Positions 7,484 through 16,118 are shown, numbered from the stretch's first letter. The stretch is DNA of 64,000 nucleotides from DATFQI01 sp963816955 (GCA_963816955.1 CAWFME010000009.1:124001-188000); one strand, 5' to 3'. Translations and numbers: made by a program. Notes: generated from the letters alone by a model not told the origin.

Positions 7484-9189
7484 GTCTGCCGCTGGAACCG
7501 GCCCGCGGCGCCGCCCTCTTCCGCCGCAGCGGCGTCGGCCGATACGTCGGTGCGGGGCGACCGCCCCTCCGCGCGGCCGAGCGCGGCGCGCACGAACTCG
7601 CGGAACAGCGGCGCCGGGCGGTCCGGGCGCGACTTGAACTCGGGGTGGTACTGCGAGGCGACGAAGAACGGGTGGTCCTGGATCTCGATCACCTCGACCA
7701 GGCGCTCGTCCGGCGAGGTGCCCGAGATCACCAGGCCGGCGGCCTCGAGCCGCTTGCGCAGGAAGTTGTTGACCTCGTAGCGGTGGCGGTGACGCTCGTA
7801 GATCACGGCCTCGCCGTAGATCTCGCGCGCCGCCGTGCCCTCGTGGAGCTTGATCGGGTCGGCGCCCAGGCGCATCGTGCCGCCCATGTCCGCGACCTCC
7901 TTCTGCTCGGGCAGGAGGTCGATGACCGGGTACGGCGTCTCGGGGTCGAACTCCGTCGAGTTCGCGCCGTCCATGCCGACGACGTGGCGCGCGAACTCCG
8001 AGACGGCCATCTGCATGCCGAGGCAGACGCCGAGGAAGGGGATGTCCCGCTCGCGCGCGATCCGCGCCGCGGCGATCTTGCCCTCGATCCCGCGCTCCCC
8101 GAAGCCGCCGGGGATGAGGATGCCGTCCACGTCGGAGAGGGCGTCGAGCGCGTCGCGGTCGCCCAGCGTCTCCGAGTCCACCCAGACCACCTCGACGCCG
8201 CGGCCGAGCTGGAAGCCCGAGTGCCGCAGGGCCTCGACGACGGACAGGTACGCGTCCTCGAGCTGCACGTACTTGCCGACGAGCGCGATGCGGATCGGCG
8301 CGACGCCCATCGCCTCCCCGGCGCGGCGGACCAGCTGCTCCCAGTGGCCGAGCTCCGGCGCATCGGCCTCCATGTGGAAGTGGTCGAGGATGAAGTCGTC
8401 CACGCCCTCCGCGCGGTAGACCAGCGGCACCTTGTAGATGTTGTCCACGTCGCGCGCCGAGACGATCGCCTCGTGCGGGAGCGAGGCGAACAGCGCGATC
8501 TTCTTGCGCACGTCCTGCGGCAGCCCGCCCTCGGAGCGGCACATCAGCATGTCCGGCTGGATGCCGATGCGGCGCAGCTCGTTGACCGAGTGCTGCGTCG
8601 GCTTGGTCTTCAGCTCGCCCGCGTGGCCGATGTAGGGCACCAGCGTGAGGTGGATGAACATGCACCGGCCCCGGCCCACGTCGACCGGGAACTGCCGGAT
8701 CGCCTCCAGGAACGGCAGCGACTCGATGTCGCCCACCGTGCCGCCGATCTCCGTGATCACGACGTCCACGTCCTGGCTCTCGGCGATCAGCTTCACGCGG
8801 TGCTTGATCTCGTCCGTGATGTGCGGGACGACCTGCACCGTGCCGCCCAGGTAGTCGCCCCGGCGCTCCTTGCGGATGACCGAGTTGTAGATCGCGCCGG
8901 CCGTCACGTTGGAGCCGCGCGAGGTGTTGGCGTCCGTGAACCGCTCGTAGTGCCCGAGGTCCAGGTCGGTCTCCGCGCCGTCCTCGGTGACGAACACCTC
9001 GCCGTGCTGGAACGGCGACATCGTGCCCGGGTCCACGTTGATGTACGGGTCGAACTTCTGGATCGCGACCTTCAGGCCCCGCGAGACGAGCAGGCGGCCG
9101 ATCGAGGCCGCGGCGATGCCCTTGCCAAGGGAGGAGACGACTCCGCCGGTGATGAAGATGAATCGCGTGCGGGGCCGTTGGTCAGGCAT
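7480..9189 (-). CDS. pyrG: CTP synthase
   Basis: The 569-residue enzyme has the synthetase domain (FITGGVVSSLGKGIAAAS P-loop, KFDPYINVDPGTMSPFQHGE, DLDLGHYERF, EIGGTVGDIES) and a C-terminal class-I glutaminase with nucleophile Cys in GVCLGMQM and His-x-Glu in YHPEF. It converts UTP, ATP and glutamine to CTP. CTP also feeds the CDP-alcohol chemistry encoded further along the window. The ATG at 9189 is chosen over the TTG one codon upstream because AAGGAG lies just before it. A TACACT hexamer (9211-9216) is a likely -10. A C-terminal tail of about 25 residues rich in Asp/Ala/Gly follows the glutaminase. Confidence 0.96.
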   Translation of the reverse strand: MPDQRPRTRFIFITGGVVSSLGKGIAAASIGRLLVSRGLKVAIQKFDPYINVDPGTMSPFQHGEVFVTEDGAETDLDLGHYERFTDANTSRGSNVTAGAIYNSVIRKERRGDYLGGTVQVVPHITDEIKHRVKLIAESQDVDVVITEIGGTVGDIESLPFLEAIRQFPVDVGRGRCMFIHLTLVPYIGHAGELKTKPTQHSVNELRRIGIQPDMLMCRSEGGLPQDVRKKIALFASLPHEAIVSARDVDNIYKVPLVYRAEGVDDFILDHFHMEADAPELGHWEQLVRRAGEAMGVAPIRIALVGKYVQLEDAYLSVVEALRHSGFQLGRGVEVVWVDSETLGDRDALDALSDVDGILIPGGFGERGIEGKIAAARIARERDIPFLGVCLGMQMAVSEFARHVVGMDGANSTEFDPETPYPVIDLLPEQKEVADMGGTMRLGADPIKLHEGTAAREIYGEAVIYERHRHRYEVNNFLRKRLEAAGLVISGTSPDERLVEVIEIQDHPFFVASQYHPEFKSRPDRPAPLFREFVRAALGRAEGRSPRTDVSADAAAAEEGGAAGRFQRQT

Positions 9190-9242
9190 CAACTCTCCTT
9201 GGTTTCATCGAGTGTAGAGGGGCGTCCGGCGTCATAACCCGG

Positions 9243-10976
9243 TCACGCCGCCTTCAAGAGCTCGCGGGCGTGGCGGCGCGCTGCGGTGTCGTCGCCGTCC
9301 GCGCCCAGCATGCGGACGAGCTCGCCGACGACGTCGGAACGGCCGAGCTGGGTGACCGTGGTCCGCGCGGTGTCGCCCGTGACGTCCTTGACGATCGTGA
9401 AGTGGCGATCGGCCAGCGAGGCGATCTGCGGCAGGTGCGTGATGCAGATCACCTGGCGGCCCGTGGCGAGCTCGCGCAGCTGCTCGCCGACGGCGCGCGC
9501 GGTCTGCCCGCCGATGCCGGCGTCCACCTCGTCGAAGACCAGCGTCCGCGCGCCCGCCTCGGCGGCGGCGCCCATCAGCGCCAGCATCACCCGCGAGAGC
9601 TCGCCGCCCGAGGCGATCTCGCGCAGCGGCCCGGCCGGCACGCCGGGGTTCGGGGCGATCAGGAACTCGACCTCGTCGCCGCCGCTCGGGCCGTAGCCGT
9701 CGCGCTCGCTCAGCGCGGCCTCGAACGTGGCGCCGTCCATCGCCAGCGCGGCCAGCCGGTCGCGCACCGCCTCCGCGAGCGCGCCCGCCGCGGCCGAGCG
9801 GGCCGTGCGCAGCTCCTGCGCGCGCGCCGCGAGCTCTTCGCGCGCCTCGCCGAGCGCCGCCTGCGCGCCCTCCAGCGCCTCCTCGGCGCCGACCAGCTCG
9901 TCACGCCGCCGGCGGCACTCCTCGGCGTGGGCCAGCACGGCCGCGAGCGTGCCGCCGTGCTTGCGCTTCAGGCGGTCCAGCAGCGCGAGCCGCTCCTCGA
10001 CCTCGTCCAGCCGGGAGGGTGGGACTGATCCCTCCACGCCCTCGCCGTACCCGCGCAGCTCCGTCGCCAGGTCGTCGGCCTCGACGGCGAGCGCCGACAC
10101 CCGGTCCGCGAGCGTGTCCAGCGCCGGGTCCACGCCCCGCACCGCCTCGAAGCCGTGGGCGGCAGCCGCCAGCGCGGTGCGGGCGCCCTCGGCGCCACCG
10201 CCACCGCCCCCGGACCAGCCGGCGCCACCGGCCGCGGCGTCACCGGCCCCGGACCAGCCGGCTTCCTCGCCGTCCAGCGCCGCCACGGCGCCCGCCGCGG
10301 CGCCCAGCAGCGCCCCGAGATGCCGCAGGCGCTCGCGCTCGGCGGCCAGCTCGGCCTCCTCGGCCTCGCTCGGGCGCGCCTCGTCGATCTCCTGCAGCTC
10401 CCACTCGAGCAGATCCAGCTCGCGGTCCCGGGCGCCGGCACGCGCCTGGAGCTCCTCGAGCGTCCGCCGCAGCTCCCGCTCGCGGGCGTGCACGGCGCCG
10501 AACGCCTCCAGCCGGGCCGCGTGCGCGTCACCGCAGAACCCGTCCAGGATCTCCAGCTGGGCCGAGGCCAGGGTGAGCTTGCGGTGCTCGTGCTGCCCGT
10601 AGAACGACAGCAGCGCCCCGCCGACGTCCCGCAGGTCCCCGGCCGTCGCGCTGCGGCCGCAGAGGTACGCGCGGGTCCGTCCCTCGGCGCTCACCCGCCG
10701 GGCCAGGACGATCTCCTCGGCGTCCTCGGGCAGCCGCTCGCCGAGCTGGAGCCTGAGGCCGTCCGGGAGCGCGAACACCCCCTCGACATACGCCTCGGCG
10801 GCCCCGGGCCGCACGATCCCCTGGCGGGCCTTGCCGCCGAGCAGCAGGTCCAGCGCATGGGCCAGCACCGTCTTGCCGGCACCGGTCTCACCCGTGAGCA
10901 CGTTCAGCCCGGGCCCGAGACGAAGCTCGGCCCGCTCGATCAGCAGCAGGTTCTCGACACGGAGCTCTTCCAGCAC
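9243..10976 (-). CDS. recN: DNA repair ATPase RecN
   Basis: An SMC-like protein of 577 residues: N-terminal P-loop TGETGAGKTVLAHALDLLLG, a long Glu/Arg/Ala-rich coiled coil, then the ABC signature ASGGELSRVMLAL, Walker B TLVFDEVDAGIGG and the RecN hallmark CITHLPQIAS. RecN acts in double-strand break repair. Odd feature: around residues 225-260 the coiled coil is interrupted by a Gly/Ala/Trp/Ser-rich stretch with two near-identical copies of GWSG, encoded by a duplicated ccggaccagccggc. The GTG at 10976 is chosen because the frame upstream is intergenic in character and TAGACC lies 7 nt before it. Confidence 0.92.
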   Translation of the reverse strand: MLEELRVENLLLIERAELRLGPGLNVLTGETGAGKTVLAHALDLLLGGKARQGIVRPGAAEAYVEGVFALPDGLRLQLGERLPEDAEEIVLARRVSAEGRTRAYLCGRSATAGDLRDVGGALLSFYGQHEHRKLTLASAQLEILDGFCGDAHAARLEAFGAVHARERELRRTLEELQARAGARDRELDLLEWELQEIDEARPSEAEEAELAAERERLRHLGALLGAAAGAVAALDGEEAGWSGAGDAAAGGAGWSGGGGGGAEGARTALAAAAHGFEAVRGVDPALDTLADRVSALAVEADDLATELRGYGEGVEGSVPPSRLDEVEERLALLDRLKRKHGGTLAAVLAHAEECRRRRDELVGAEEALEGAQAALGEAREELAARAQELRTARSAAAGALAEAVRDRLAALAMDGATFEAALSERDGYGPSGGDEVEFLIAPNPGVPAGPLREIASGGELSRVMLALMGAAAEAGARTLVFDEVDAGIGGQTARAVGEQLRELATGRQVICITHLPQIASLADRHFTIVKDVTGDTARTTVTQLGRSDVVGELVRMLGADGDDTAARRHARELLKAA

Positions 10977-10983
10977 ATCGGGT

Positions 10984-10989
10984 GGTCTA
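10984..10989 (-). promoter_or_regulatory. TAGACC -10-like hexamer for recN
   Basis: This hexamer lies 7 nt upstream of the recN GTG, the modal spacing in this window; the last base departs from TAnnnT. It supports the GTG at 10976 over longer alternatives. Confidence 0.4.
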
Positions 10990-11120
10990 CCACCGGGTCC
11001 CGACGTATCGGGGTGGTCCGCGCCCGTTTGTGGCGGAGTCTGCGCGGAGTTGTCGCAGCCCGCGACGAACGGCGGCATGCACGGAGGAGGGAGCGACTGC
11101 ACGCGAGCCCCGCAAGGCGC

Positions 11121-11165
11121 CGAGTGGCACTTCCGTTCCCGCAGAGGGAACGCAGATGCCACTCG
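11121..11165. repeat. Palindromic element with GAGTGGCA / TGCCACTC arms, copy 1
   Basis: In the 297-bp gap between recN and nadK. Outer arms CGAGTGGCA (11121-11129) and TGCCACTCG (11157-11165) flank an inner hairpin CGTTCCC-gcaga-GGGAACG (11134-11152). A further pair GGGAGCG (11089-11095) and CGCTCCC (11179-11185) may enclose it. The right arm AGATGCCACTCG is identical over 12 nt to the arm of the palindrome at 39126-39174. Open frames across the gap are continuations of recN or antisense frames with no protein-like character. Nothing else in the gap is recognisable beyond the recN promoter. Confidence 0.6.
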
Positions 11166-11273
11166 ACGAAGCCGACCCCGCTCCCCCCTTCCCCACGAGC
11201 GATGCCGTTGCCCCCGCGCCGCGCGACCATCGACGCCCACGGCGCCTGCAACGGAACGGGCGGCGCTGCGACG

Positions 11274-12125
11274 CTAGCGCGCCAGCCGCCCGAACCGCTC
11301 GCGCAACCGGTGGTAGAAGCTCGCCCCCGGCAGCTGCGCCAGCACGCCGTGCGTGCGGCCGAACTCCACGTGGATGTCCTCCCCCGCCCGGAGCTCGCAC
11401 GCGGGCCGGCCGTCCACATGAACCTCGACGGACTCCTCGCGCGACGCGTTGTTGATCGTCAGCAGGTCCTCCGGAGCGACCACCAGCGCCCGCGCGGTGA
11501 GCGAATGCGGCGCGATGAACGACACGACGTAGCCGCGCACGCCCCACGCCAGGATCGGCCCCGCATTCGCCAGGTTGTAACCCGTGGAGCCCGCCGGAGT
11601 CGAGACCACGAGCCCGTCGCAGCGGACCCGCCCGATCTCCTCGCCCGCCAGGCCGTAGGCCAGATCGGCGACGCGCATCCCCGGCTTGCGGTGCACGGAG
11701 ATGTCGTTGATGGCGGTCCACTGGCCGTCCGGGCGCCCGACCGTGATCGTGGGGAGCCGCAGGGTCTCGAAGTCGCCCGCGAACGCGCGGTCGAACTCGT
11801 CCCCCAGCTCGTTGGGATCGACGGTGGCGAGGAAGCCGACCTCGCCGTAGTTGACCGCGAACACCGGCGTGCTCGTGCCCGCGTACTCGCGCAGGGCGGT
11901 GAGGATCGTGCCGTCGCCCCCGAGCACCACGCACAGGTCCGCCCCCTCGAGCGGGCCGATCTCGACGTCGTCGCCGGCCACGAGCGAGTGCTTGGCGGCC
12001 TCGTCCTCCGAGAAGCGCAGCGTCACGCCCGCCTTGCGGGCCGCGGCCACGAGCGCGCGCACGGCGGGCCCCGTCTCGCGCACGCGGCGATGCGTGATGA
12101 CGGTCGCCAGCTTCACCGGCGTCAC
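11274..12125 (-). CDS. nadK: NAD kinase
   Basis: Phosphorylates NAD to NADP in the cytosol. The diagnostic GGDG motif is in VVLGGDGTILTAL, followed by FAVNYGEVGFLA, the NE/D motif region AINDISVHRKPG, and STPAGSTGYNLANAGPIL for the conserved glycine-rich NAD site. Length (283 aa) is standard. The GTG start at 12125 overlaps the tlyA stop (GTGA). The tlyA-nadK-recN order is the classic actinobacterial and clostridial arrangement. Confidence 0.95.
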   Translation of the reverse strand: MTPVKLATVITHRRVRETGPAVRALVAAARKAGVTLRFSEDEAAKHSLVAGDDVEIGPLEGADLCVVLGGDGTILTALREYAGTSTPVFAVNYGEVGFLATVDPNELGDEFDRAFAGDFETLRLPTITVGRPDGQWTAINDISVHRKPGMRVADLAYGLAGEEIGRVRCDGLVVSTPAGSTGYNLANAGPILAWGVRGYVVSFIAPHSLTARALVVAPEDLLTINNASREESVEVHVDGRPACELRAGEDIHVEFGRTHGVLAQLPGASFYHRLRERFGRLAR

Positions 12126-12910
12126 AGCGCCACCTCCGCCAGAGCGGCCCGCCAGCCGGAGGGGCCTCCGCCGGGGGCTTCGCGCGCGCCCTCGGCCAGC
12201 CACACGAACGTCTCGAGGTTGCCCTTCGGCCCCGGCAGTCCGCTCGGGGCGAAGCCCAGCACGGAGCAGCCCAGCGACTCCCCGCACTCCGCGACGCCGG
12301 CCACCGCCGAGCGCCGCAGCTCCACGTCGCGCACCACCCCGCCCTTGCCGACGCGCGTGCGCCCGACCTCGAACTGCGGCTTGACCATCGCCAGGCAGTC
12401 GAACTCGCGGGCAGCCAGAGCCACCAGGGCCGGAAGCACCTTCGTCAGCGAGATGAACGAGACGTCGATCACGATCAGGGAGGGAGGGAACGGCAGCGAG
12501 TCCACGGACCGCGCGTTGGTGCGCTCGATCACCGTGACCCGCGCATCCTGCCGCAATCGGTAGTCGAGCTCGCCGTAGGCCACGTCCAGGGCGATGACCC
12601 GCGAGGCGCCGCGCTGCAGCAGGCAGTCCGTGAACCCGCCGGTGGAGGCGCCCACGTCCAAGCAGGAGCGGTCCGCCACCGGCACACCGAGCGCGTCCAG
12701 AGCGTTCGCCAGCTTCACGCCCCCACGTGAGACGTAGGCCTGCTGGGCGGAGACCGCGATGTCCACGGAGGGGTCCACGAGCTGTCCCGCCTTCGAGGCC
12801 GGGCGACCATCGAGCGAGACCTCGCCGGCCATCACGGCCGCGGCCGCTCGCGAGCGGGACTCGAACAGGCCGCGCTCGGCCAGCAGGCTGTCGAGCCGCA
12901 CACGGGGCAC
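12122..12910 (-). CDS. tlyA: TlyA-family rRNA 2'-O-methyltransferase / hemolysin-like protein
   Basis: 262 residues: an N-terminal S4 RNA-binding domain (RLDSLLAERGLFESRSRAAAAVMAGEV) joined to an FtsJ-like Rossmann methyltransferase with the SAM motif LDVGASTGGFTDCLLQRGA and a K-D-K-E type set (catalytic Lys in MVKPQFEVG). In mycobacteria TlyA methylates 16S and 23S rRNA and sets capreomycin sensitivity. The GTG at 12910 is supported by TACCGT 7 nt upstream, immediately after the dxs stop. Confidence 0.92.
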   Translation of the reverse strand: MPRVRLDSLLAERGLFESRSRAAAAVMAGEVSLDGRPASKAGQLVDPSVDIAVSAQQAYVSRGGVKLANALDALGVPVADRSCLDVGASTGGFTDCLLQRGASRVIALDVAYGELDYRLRQDARVTVIERTNARSVDSLPFPPSLIVIDVSFISLTKVLPALVALAAREFDCLAMVKPQFEVGRTRVGKGGVVRDVELRRSAVAGVAECGESLGCSVLGFAPSGLPGPKGNLETFVWLAEGAREAPGGGPSGWRAALAEVAL

Positions 12911-12917
12911 CGCGCGA

Positions 12918-12923
12918 ACGGTA
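12918..12923 (-). promoter_or_regulatory. TACCGT -10-like hexamer for tlyA
   Basis: Exactly 7 nt before the tlyA GTG and directly next to the dxs stop at 12924-12926. It suggests that tlyA-nadK has its own leaderless promoter in addition to read-through from dxs. Confidence 0.5.
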
Positions 12924-14861
12924 TTAGGCGCCGGCCAGCGAGCCGCGCGGGTCCAGCACCGCGGCCTCGATGCGCTCGGCGATCGCCTCGCCGGTGAAGC
13001 CGACCTCCTCGTGCAGGAGCTTCGGCGCGCCGTGGGTGACGTAGCGGTCGGGCAGCCCGATCCGCAGCACTCGCGGCAGGACGCCGTCGCCCGCCGAGGA
13101 CAGCTCCTCGATCACGCCCGACCCGAAGCCGCCGGACAGCACGCCCTCCTCGATCGTCACGAGCAGATCGTGATCCGCCGCCAGCCGCGCCAGCAGCGCG
13201 GCATCCAAGGGCTTCGCGAAGCGGGCGTCCGCCACCGTCACGTCCAGGCCGCGCTCGGCGAGCGCCTCGGCGGCCTCCAGCGCCTTGCCGACGCCGCTGC
13301 CGTAGCCGACCAGCGCGACGCGCTCGCCCTCGCGCAGCACCTCGCCCGTCCCGATCTCGAGCAGCGACGGCGAGGCGGGCAGCGCCACGCCCACGGCCTC
13401 GCCACGCGGGTAGCGGATGGCGACGGGGCCGGTCCCGTGCGCGACCGCCGTGTGGAGCATGTGCACGAGCATCGCCTCGTCGCGCGGCGCCATCAGGGTC
13501 ATGTTCGGCAGCGGCCGCATGTAGGCGATGTCGAACGCGCCGTGGTGGGTCGGCCCGTCGTCGCCGACGAGCCCGGCCCGGTCCATGCAGAACGTCACGG
13601 GCAGCTTCTGCAGGCAGACGTCGTGCACGATCTGGTCGAACGCGCGCTGCAGGAAGGTCGAGTAGATCGCCGCCACGGGCCGCATGCCCTGCAGCGCCAG
13701 CCCGGCGGCGAAGAGCACGGCCTGCTGCTCGGCGATCCCGACGTCGAAGTAGCGCTCGGGCATCGCCTTCTGGAGCGTCGAGAGCCCGGTGCCGGAGTTC
13801 ATCGCCGCGGTGATGCCGACCACCCGCGGGTCGCGCTCGCACTCGCGCACGATCGCGTTGCCGAACACCTGCGTGTACTGGGGCGGCTTGGACCCGGAGG
13901 ACGGCGCGGCCGGCGCCGGGACGCCGCCGGCGATCGACTTCGGCTTGGCGGCATGCCACTTCTCCATGCCCTCCAGGCCGCCCTCCTCGGCGGGGGCGAA
14001 GCCCTTGCCCTTGACCGTCGCGACGTGCACGACGACGGGGCGCTCGGCCTCGAAGGCGGCCTTCAGGGCGCGCCGCATCGCGCTCACGTCATGGCCGTCG
14101 ATGACGCCCATGTAGGCCCAGTCGAGCTCCTCCCACCAGAGCCCGGGCTGCCAGAGCGCCTTCACGGACTCCTTGAACTGCGGGCCGAGGCGCTCGAACG
14201 CGGCGCCGATCCCGCCCGGCAGCTTGGTCAGCTTCTCCTCGACGCCCTCGCGCGCCTTCCAGAGCCCCGGGTCCAGCCGCACGCGGTTGAAGTAGCGCGA
14301 CAGCGCGCCCACGTTCGGGGAGATCGACATCCCGTTGTCGTTGAGGATCACGACCATCGGCGTGCCGAGCCCACCGGCCTGGTGGACGGCCTCGAAGGCG
14401 ACGCCGCCGGTCATCGCGCCGTCGCCGATCACGGCCACGACCTTGCCGTCCTCGCCCTGCCCCTGCCGCATGGCCTCCTTCAGACCGACCGCGTAGCCGA
14501 TCGAGGTCGAGGCGTGGCCCGCGCCCATGATGTCGTGCTCGGACTCGTGGATCGCGCAGAACGGGGCGAGCCCGCCGTACTTGCGGATCGTGTCCAGCTG
14601 GTCGCGGCGGCCCGTGAGGATCTTGTGCGGGTAGGCCTGGTGGCCGACGTCCCACAGCAGCTTGTCCTTCGGCGAGTCCAGCAGCGAGTGGACCGCGACG
14701 GCGATCTCGCAGGTGCCCAAGTTGGCGCCGAAGTGGCCGCCGATCTCGCCGACCGTGTCGATCAGGAGCTCGCGGACCTCCTGGGCGACCTGCTGCAGCT
14801 CGTCCTCGGAGAGCGAGTGCAGGTCCTGCGGCCGGTCGATGCGATCGAGGGTCCGTGTCAT
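12924..14861 (-). CDS. dxs: 1-deoxy-D-xylulose-5-phosphate synthase
   Basis: First enzyme of the MEP isoprenoid pathway; condenses pyruvate and glyceraldehyde 3-phosphate using thiamine diphosphate. At 645 residues it has the N-terminal LLIDTVGEIGGHFGANLGTCE, the TPP motif VIGDGAMTGGVAFEAVHQAG to LNDNGMSI, the transketolase pyrimidine domain (IAEQQAVLFAAGLALQG, HHGAFDIAYMR) and a C-terminal domain. Its ATG overlaps the stop of the prenyl diphosphate synthase gene upstream (ATGA), linking the first pathway step to prenyl chain assembly. Confidence 0.96.
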   Translation of the reverse strand: MTRTLDRIDRPQDLHSLSEDELQQVAQEVRELLIDTVGEIGGHFGANLGTCEIAVAVHSLLDSPKDKLLWDVGHQAYPHKILTGRRDQLDTIRKYGGLAPFCAIHESEHDIMGAGHASTSIGYAVGLKEAMRQGQGEDGKVVAVIGDGAMTGGVAFEAVHQAGGLGTPMVVILNDNGMSISPNVGALSRYFNRVRLDPGLWKAREGVEEKLTKLPGGIGAAFERLGPQFKESVKALWQPGLWWEELDWAYMGVIDGHDVSAMRRALKAAFEAERPVVVHVATVKGKGFAPAEEGGLEGMEKWHAAKPKSIAGGVPAPAAPSSGSKPPQYTQVFGNAIVRECERDPRVVGITAAMNSGTGLSTLQKAMPERYFDVGIAEQQAVLFAAGLALQGMRPVAAIYSTFLQRAFDQIVHDVCLQKLPVTFCMDRAGLVGDDGPTHHGAFDIAYMRPLPNMTLMAPRDEAMLVHMLHTAVAHGTGPVAIRYPRGEAVGVALPASPSLLEIGTGEVLREGERVALVGYGSGVGKALEAAEALAERGLDVTVADARFAKPLDAALLARLAADHDLLVTIEEGVLSGGFGSGVIEELSSAGDGVLPRVLRIGLPDRYVTHGAPKLLHEEVGFTGEAIAERIEAAVLDPRGSLAGA

Positions 14862-15739
14862 GTCGTCCGCGTGTAGATGAAGTCGGTGATCTGCTCGAGC
14901 TCCCCGGTGCCCGTGCGAGCCGCCTTGGCCAGCGCGTCACGGGCGCTCCGGTGCGACTCCAGCGCCATCTCGCGCGCCCCCTCCAGCCCGTATGAGCTGA
15001 CGTAGGTGAGCTTGCCGTGGCGCTCGTCGCTGCCCTGCGGCTTGCCCAGGCTGTCCTCCGTGCCGGTCACGTCGAGGATGTCGTCGACGATCTGGAAGAG
15101 GAGCCCGAGCTCGGCCGCGAAGCTTCGGAAGTGACTGAGTGTAGAGGCCGCTCCCTCGCCGTACAGGAGGAGGACGCACTCCACAGAGGCCCCGATCAAG
15201 CGCCCGGTCTTCAGTTCGTGGAGCCGGCGCAGGCTCGCGGTGCCGCCGTCGACCAGGCCCTTCACGTCGATGAACTGGCCGCCCACCATCCCGTTGACGC
15301 CGGTGGCGGCGGCCAGCTCGCAGACCGCGGCCAGCAGGTGGGCGGGCTCGGCGGCCTGGGCCGAGAGCACGTGGCGGAACGCCTCGGCGTAGAGCCCGTC
15401 GCCGGCCAGGATCGCCACGTCCTCGCCGTAGCGGACGTGGCACGTCGGGCGGCCCCGGCGCAGGTCGTCGTCGTCCATCGCCGGCAGGTCGTCGTGGATC
15501 AGCGAGTAGGTGTGGATGAGCTCCAGCGCGGCGGCGAGCGGGAGCACGTCGCGCGGCTCGCGGCCGAGCGCGCGGGCGGTGGCCAGCGCGAGCACGGGCC
15601 GGATCCGCTTGCCGCCGGCGAGCAGCGAGTAGCGCATCGCCTCCTCGAGGCCGGCGGCGGCCGGCTCGTCGGCGAAGCGCAGACCGGCGAGGTAGGCCTC
15701 CACCTCCTCGCGCAGATGCTCTGGATATCCCTCGGTCAA
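14858..15739 (-). CDS. Polyprenyl (farnesyl/geranylgeranyl) diphosphate synthase
   Basis: A trans-prenyltransferase of 293 residues with both aspartate-rich motifs: DDLPAMDDDDLRRG (first) and QIVDDILDVTG (second), plus the GGKRIRP substrate-binding loop. It extends allylic diphosphates with isopentenyl diphosphate. The region before the first motif (ELIHTYSLIHDD) resembles IspA-type FPP/GGPP synthases, but chain length cannot be set confidently. The start is a TTG at 15739, only 3 nt after structured element copy 2; the next in-frame ATG would delete conserved sequence. Initiation here may therefore be affected by the element. Confidence 0.9.
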   Translation of the reverse strand: MTEGYPEHLREEVEAYLAGLRFADEPAAAGLEEAMRYSLLAGGKRIRPVLALATARALGREPRDVLPLAAALELIHTYSLIHDDLPAMDDDDLRRGRPTCHVRYGEDVAILAGDGLYAEAFRHVLSAQAAEPAHLLAAVCELAAATGVNGMVGGQFIDVKGLVDGGTASLRRLHELKTGRLIGASVECVLLLYGEGAASTLSHFRSFAAELGLLFQIVDDILDVTGTEDSLGKPQGSDERHGKLTYVSSYGLEGAREMALESHRSARDALAKAARTGTGELEQITDFIYTRTT

Positions 15740-15742
15740 CTC

Positions 15743-15892
15743 GGATCCACCGATGACCCGTGGACGGCTCGGCGTCGTGGGCCGAGCCAGAGTCGATCGG
15801 CTGCGGTGTCATGTGGTGGGCCACCTGGCTCGCGGCCGATCGGCTCTGGCGAACGGCCACGGCGGCGAGACGCCGCGGGGATCGGTGGATTC
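15743..15892 (+). ncRNA. Candidate structured RNA element, copy 2 (150 nt)
   Basis: Fills the gap between xseB and the prenyl synthase start. Closing stem 15743-15754 with 15881-15892 (12 bp, one G-U); hairpin 15766-15773 with 15781-15788 (loop GTCGTGG); long hairpin 15789-15805 with 15831-15847 (17 bp, two U-G) with a 25-nt loop containing GTGGTGGGCCAC; and the conserved 3' segment from 15848. Compared with copy 1, stem positions change in pairs (for example T-A to G-C in the short hairpin, G-C to A-T in the long one) while loop sequences stay fixed. All wobbles are G-U on the + strand, antisense to both neighbours. Confidence 0.6.
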
Positions 15893-15896
15893 GAGT

Positions 15897-16109
15897 TCAA
15901 CCGAGCGCCAGCTGCCCGGACCCCACGGGGTCCGCGTCGCCGGCGCGAACCTGGCGGTCGAGCTCCACGCTCGCCTCACCGGCGAGCCGTGCGCACTCGT
16001 CCACCAGGGCGGCGGCGCGGTCGGGGTCCAGCGAGCCCGCGCGCAGCTCGGCGGCCGCGCGCTCGAGGCGCTCCGTCAGTCGGTCCAGCTGCTCAGGCTT
16101 GGACGGCAC
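15897..16109 (-). CDS. xseB: Exodeoxyribonuclease VII small subunit
   Basis: A 70-residue, highly charged helical protein (EQLDRLTERLERAAAELRAG, ALVDECARLAGEASVELDRQV) with the length and pattern of XseB, which coats the XseA large subunit. Position just before the prenyl diphosphate synthase is the usual xseB-ispA linkage. The large subunit gene xseA is not next to it; the upstream neighbour is a secreted nuclease-like protein. GTG start at 16109. Identification rests on length, composition and context, so it is somewhat less certain than its neighbours. Confidence 0.75.
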   Translation of the reverse strand: MPSKPEQLDRLTERLERAAAELRAGSLDPDRAAALVDECARLAGEASVELDRQVRAGDADPVGSGQLALG

Positions 16110-16118
16110 ACGGTCATT

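Noticed and set aside
9645..12563. Very long + strand open frames opposite recN, nadK and tlyA
   Set aside because: GC-rich antisense frames without domains; the minus-strand products are clear housekeeping proteins.
4642..15892. Structured elements as a simple transposon (MITE)
   Set aside because: Closing stems differ in sequence between copies while still pairing, and no target-site duplication is visible.
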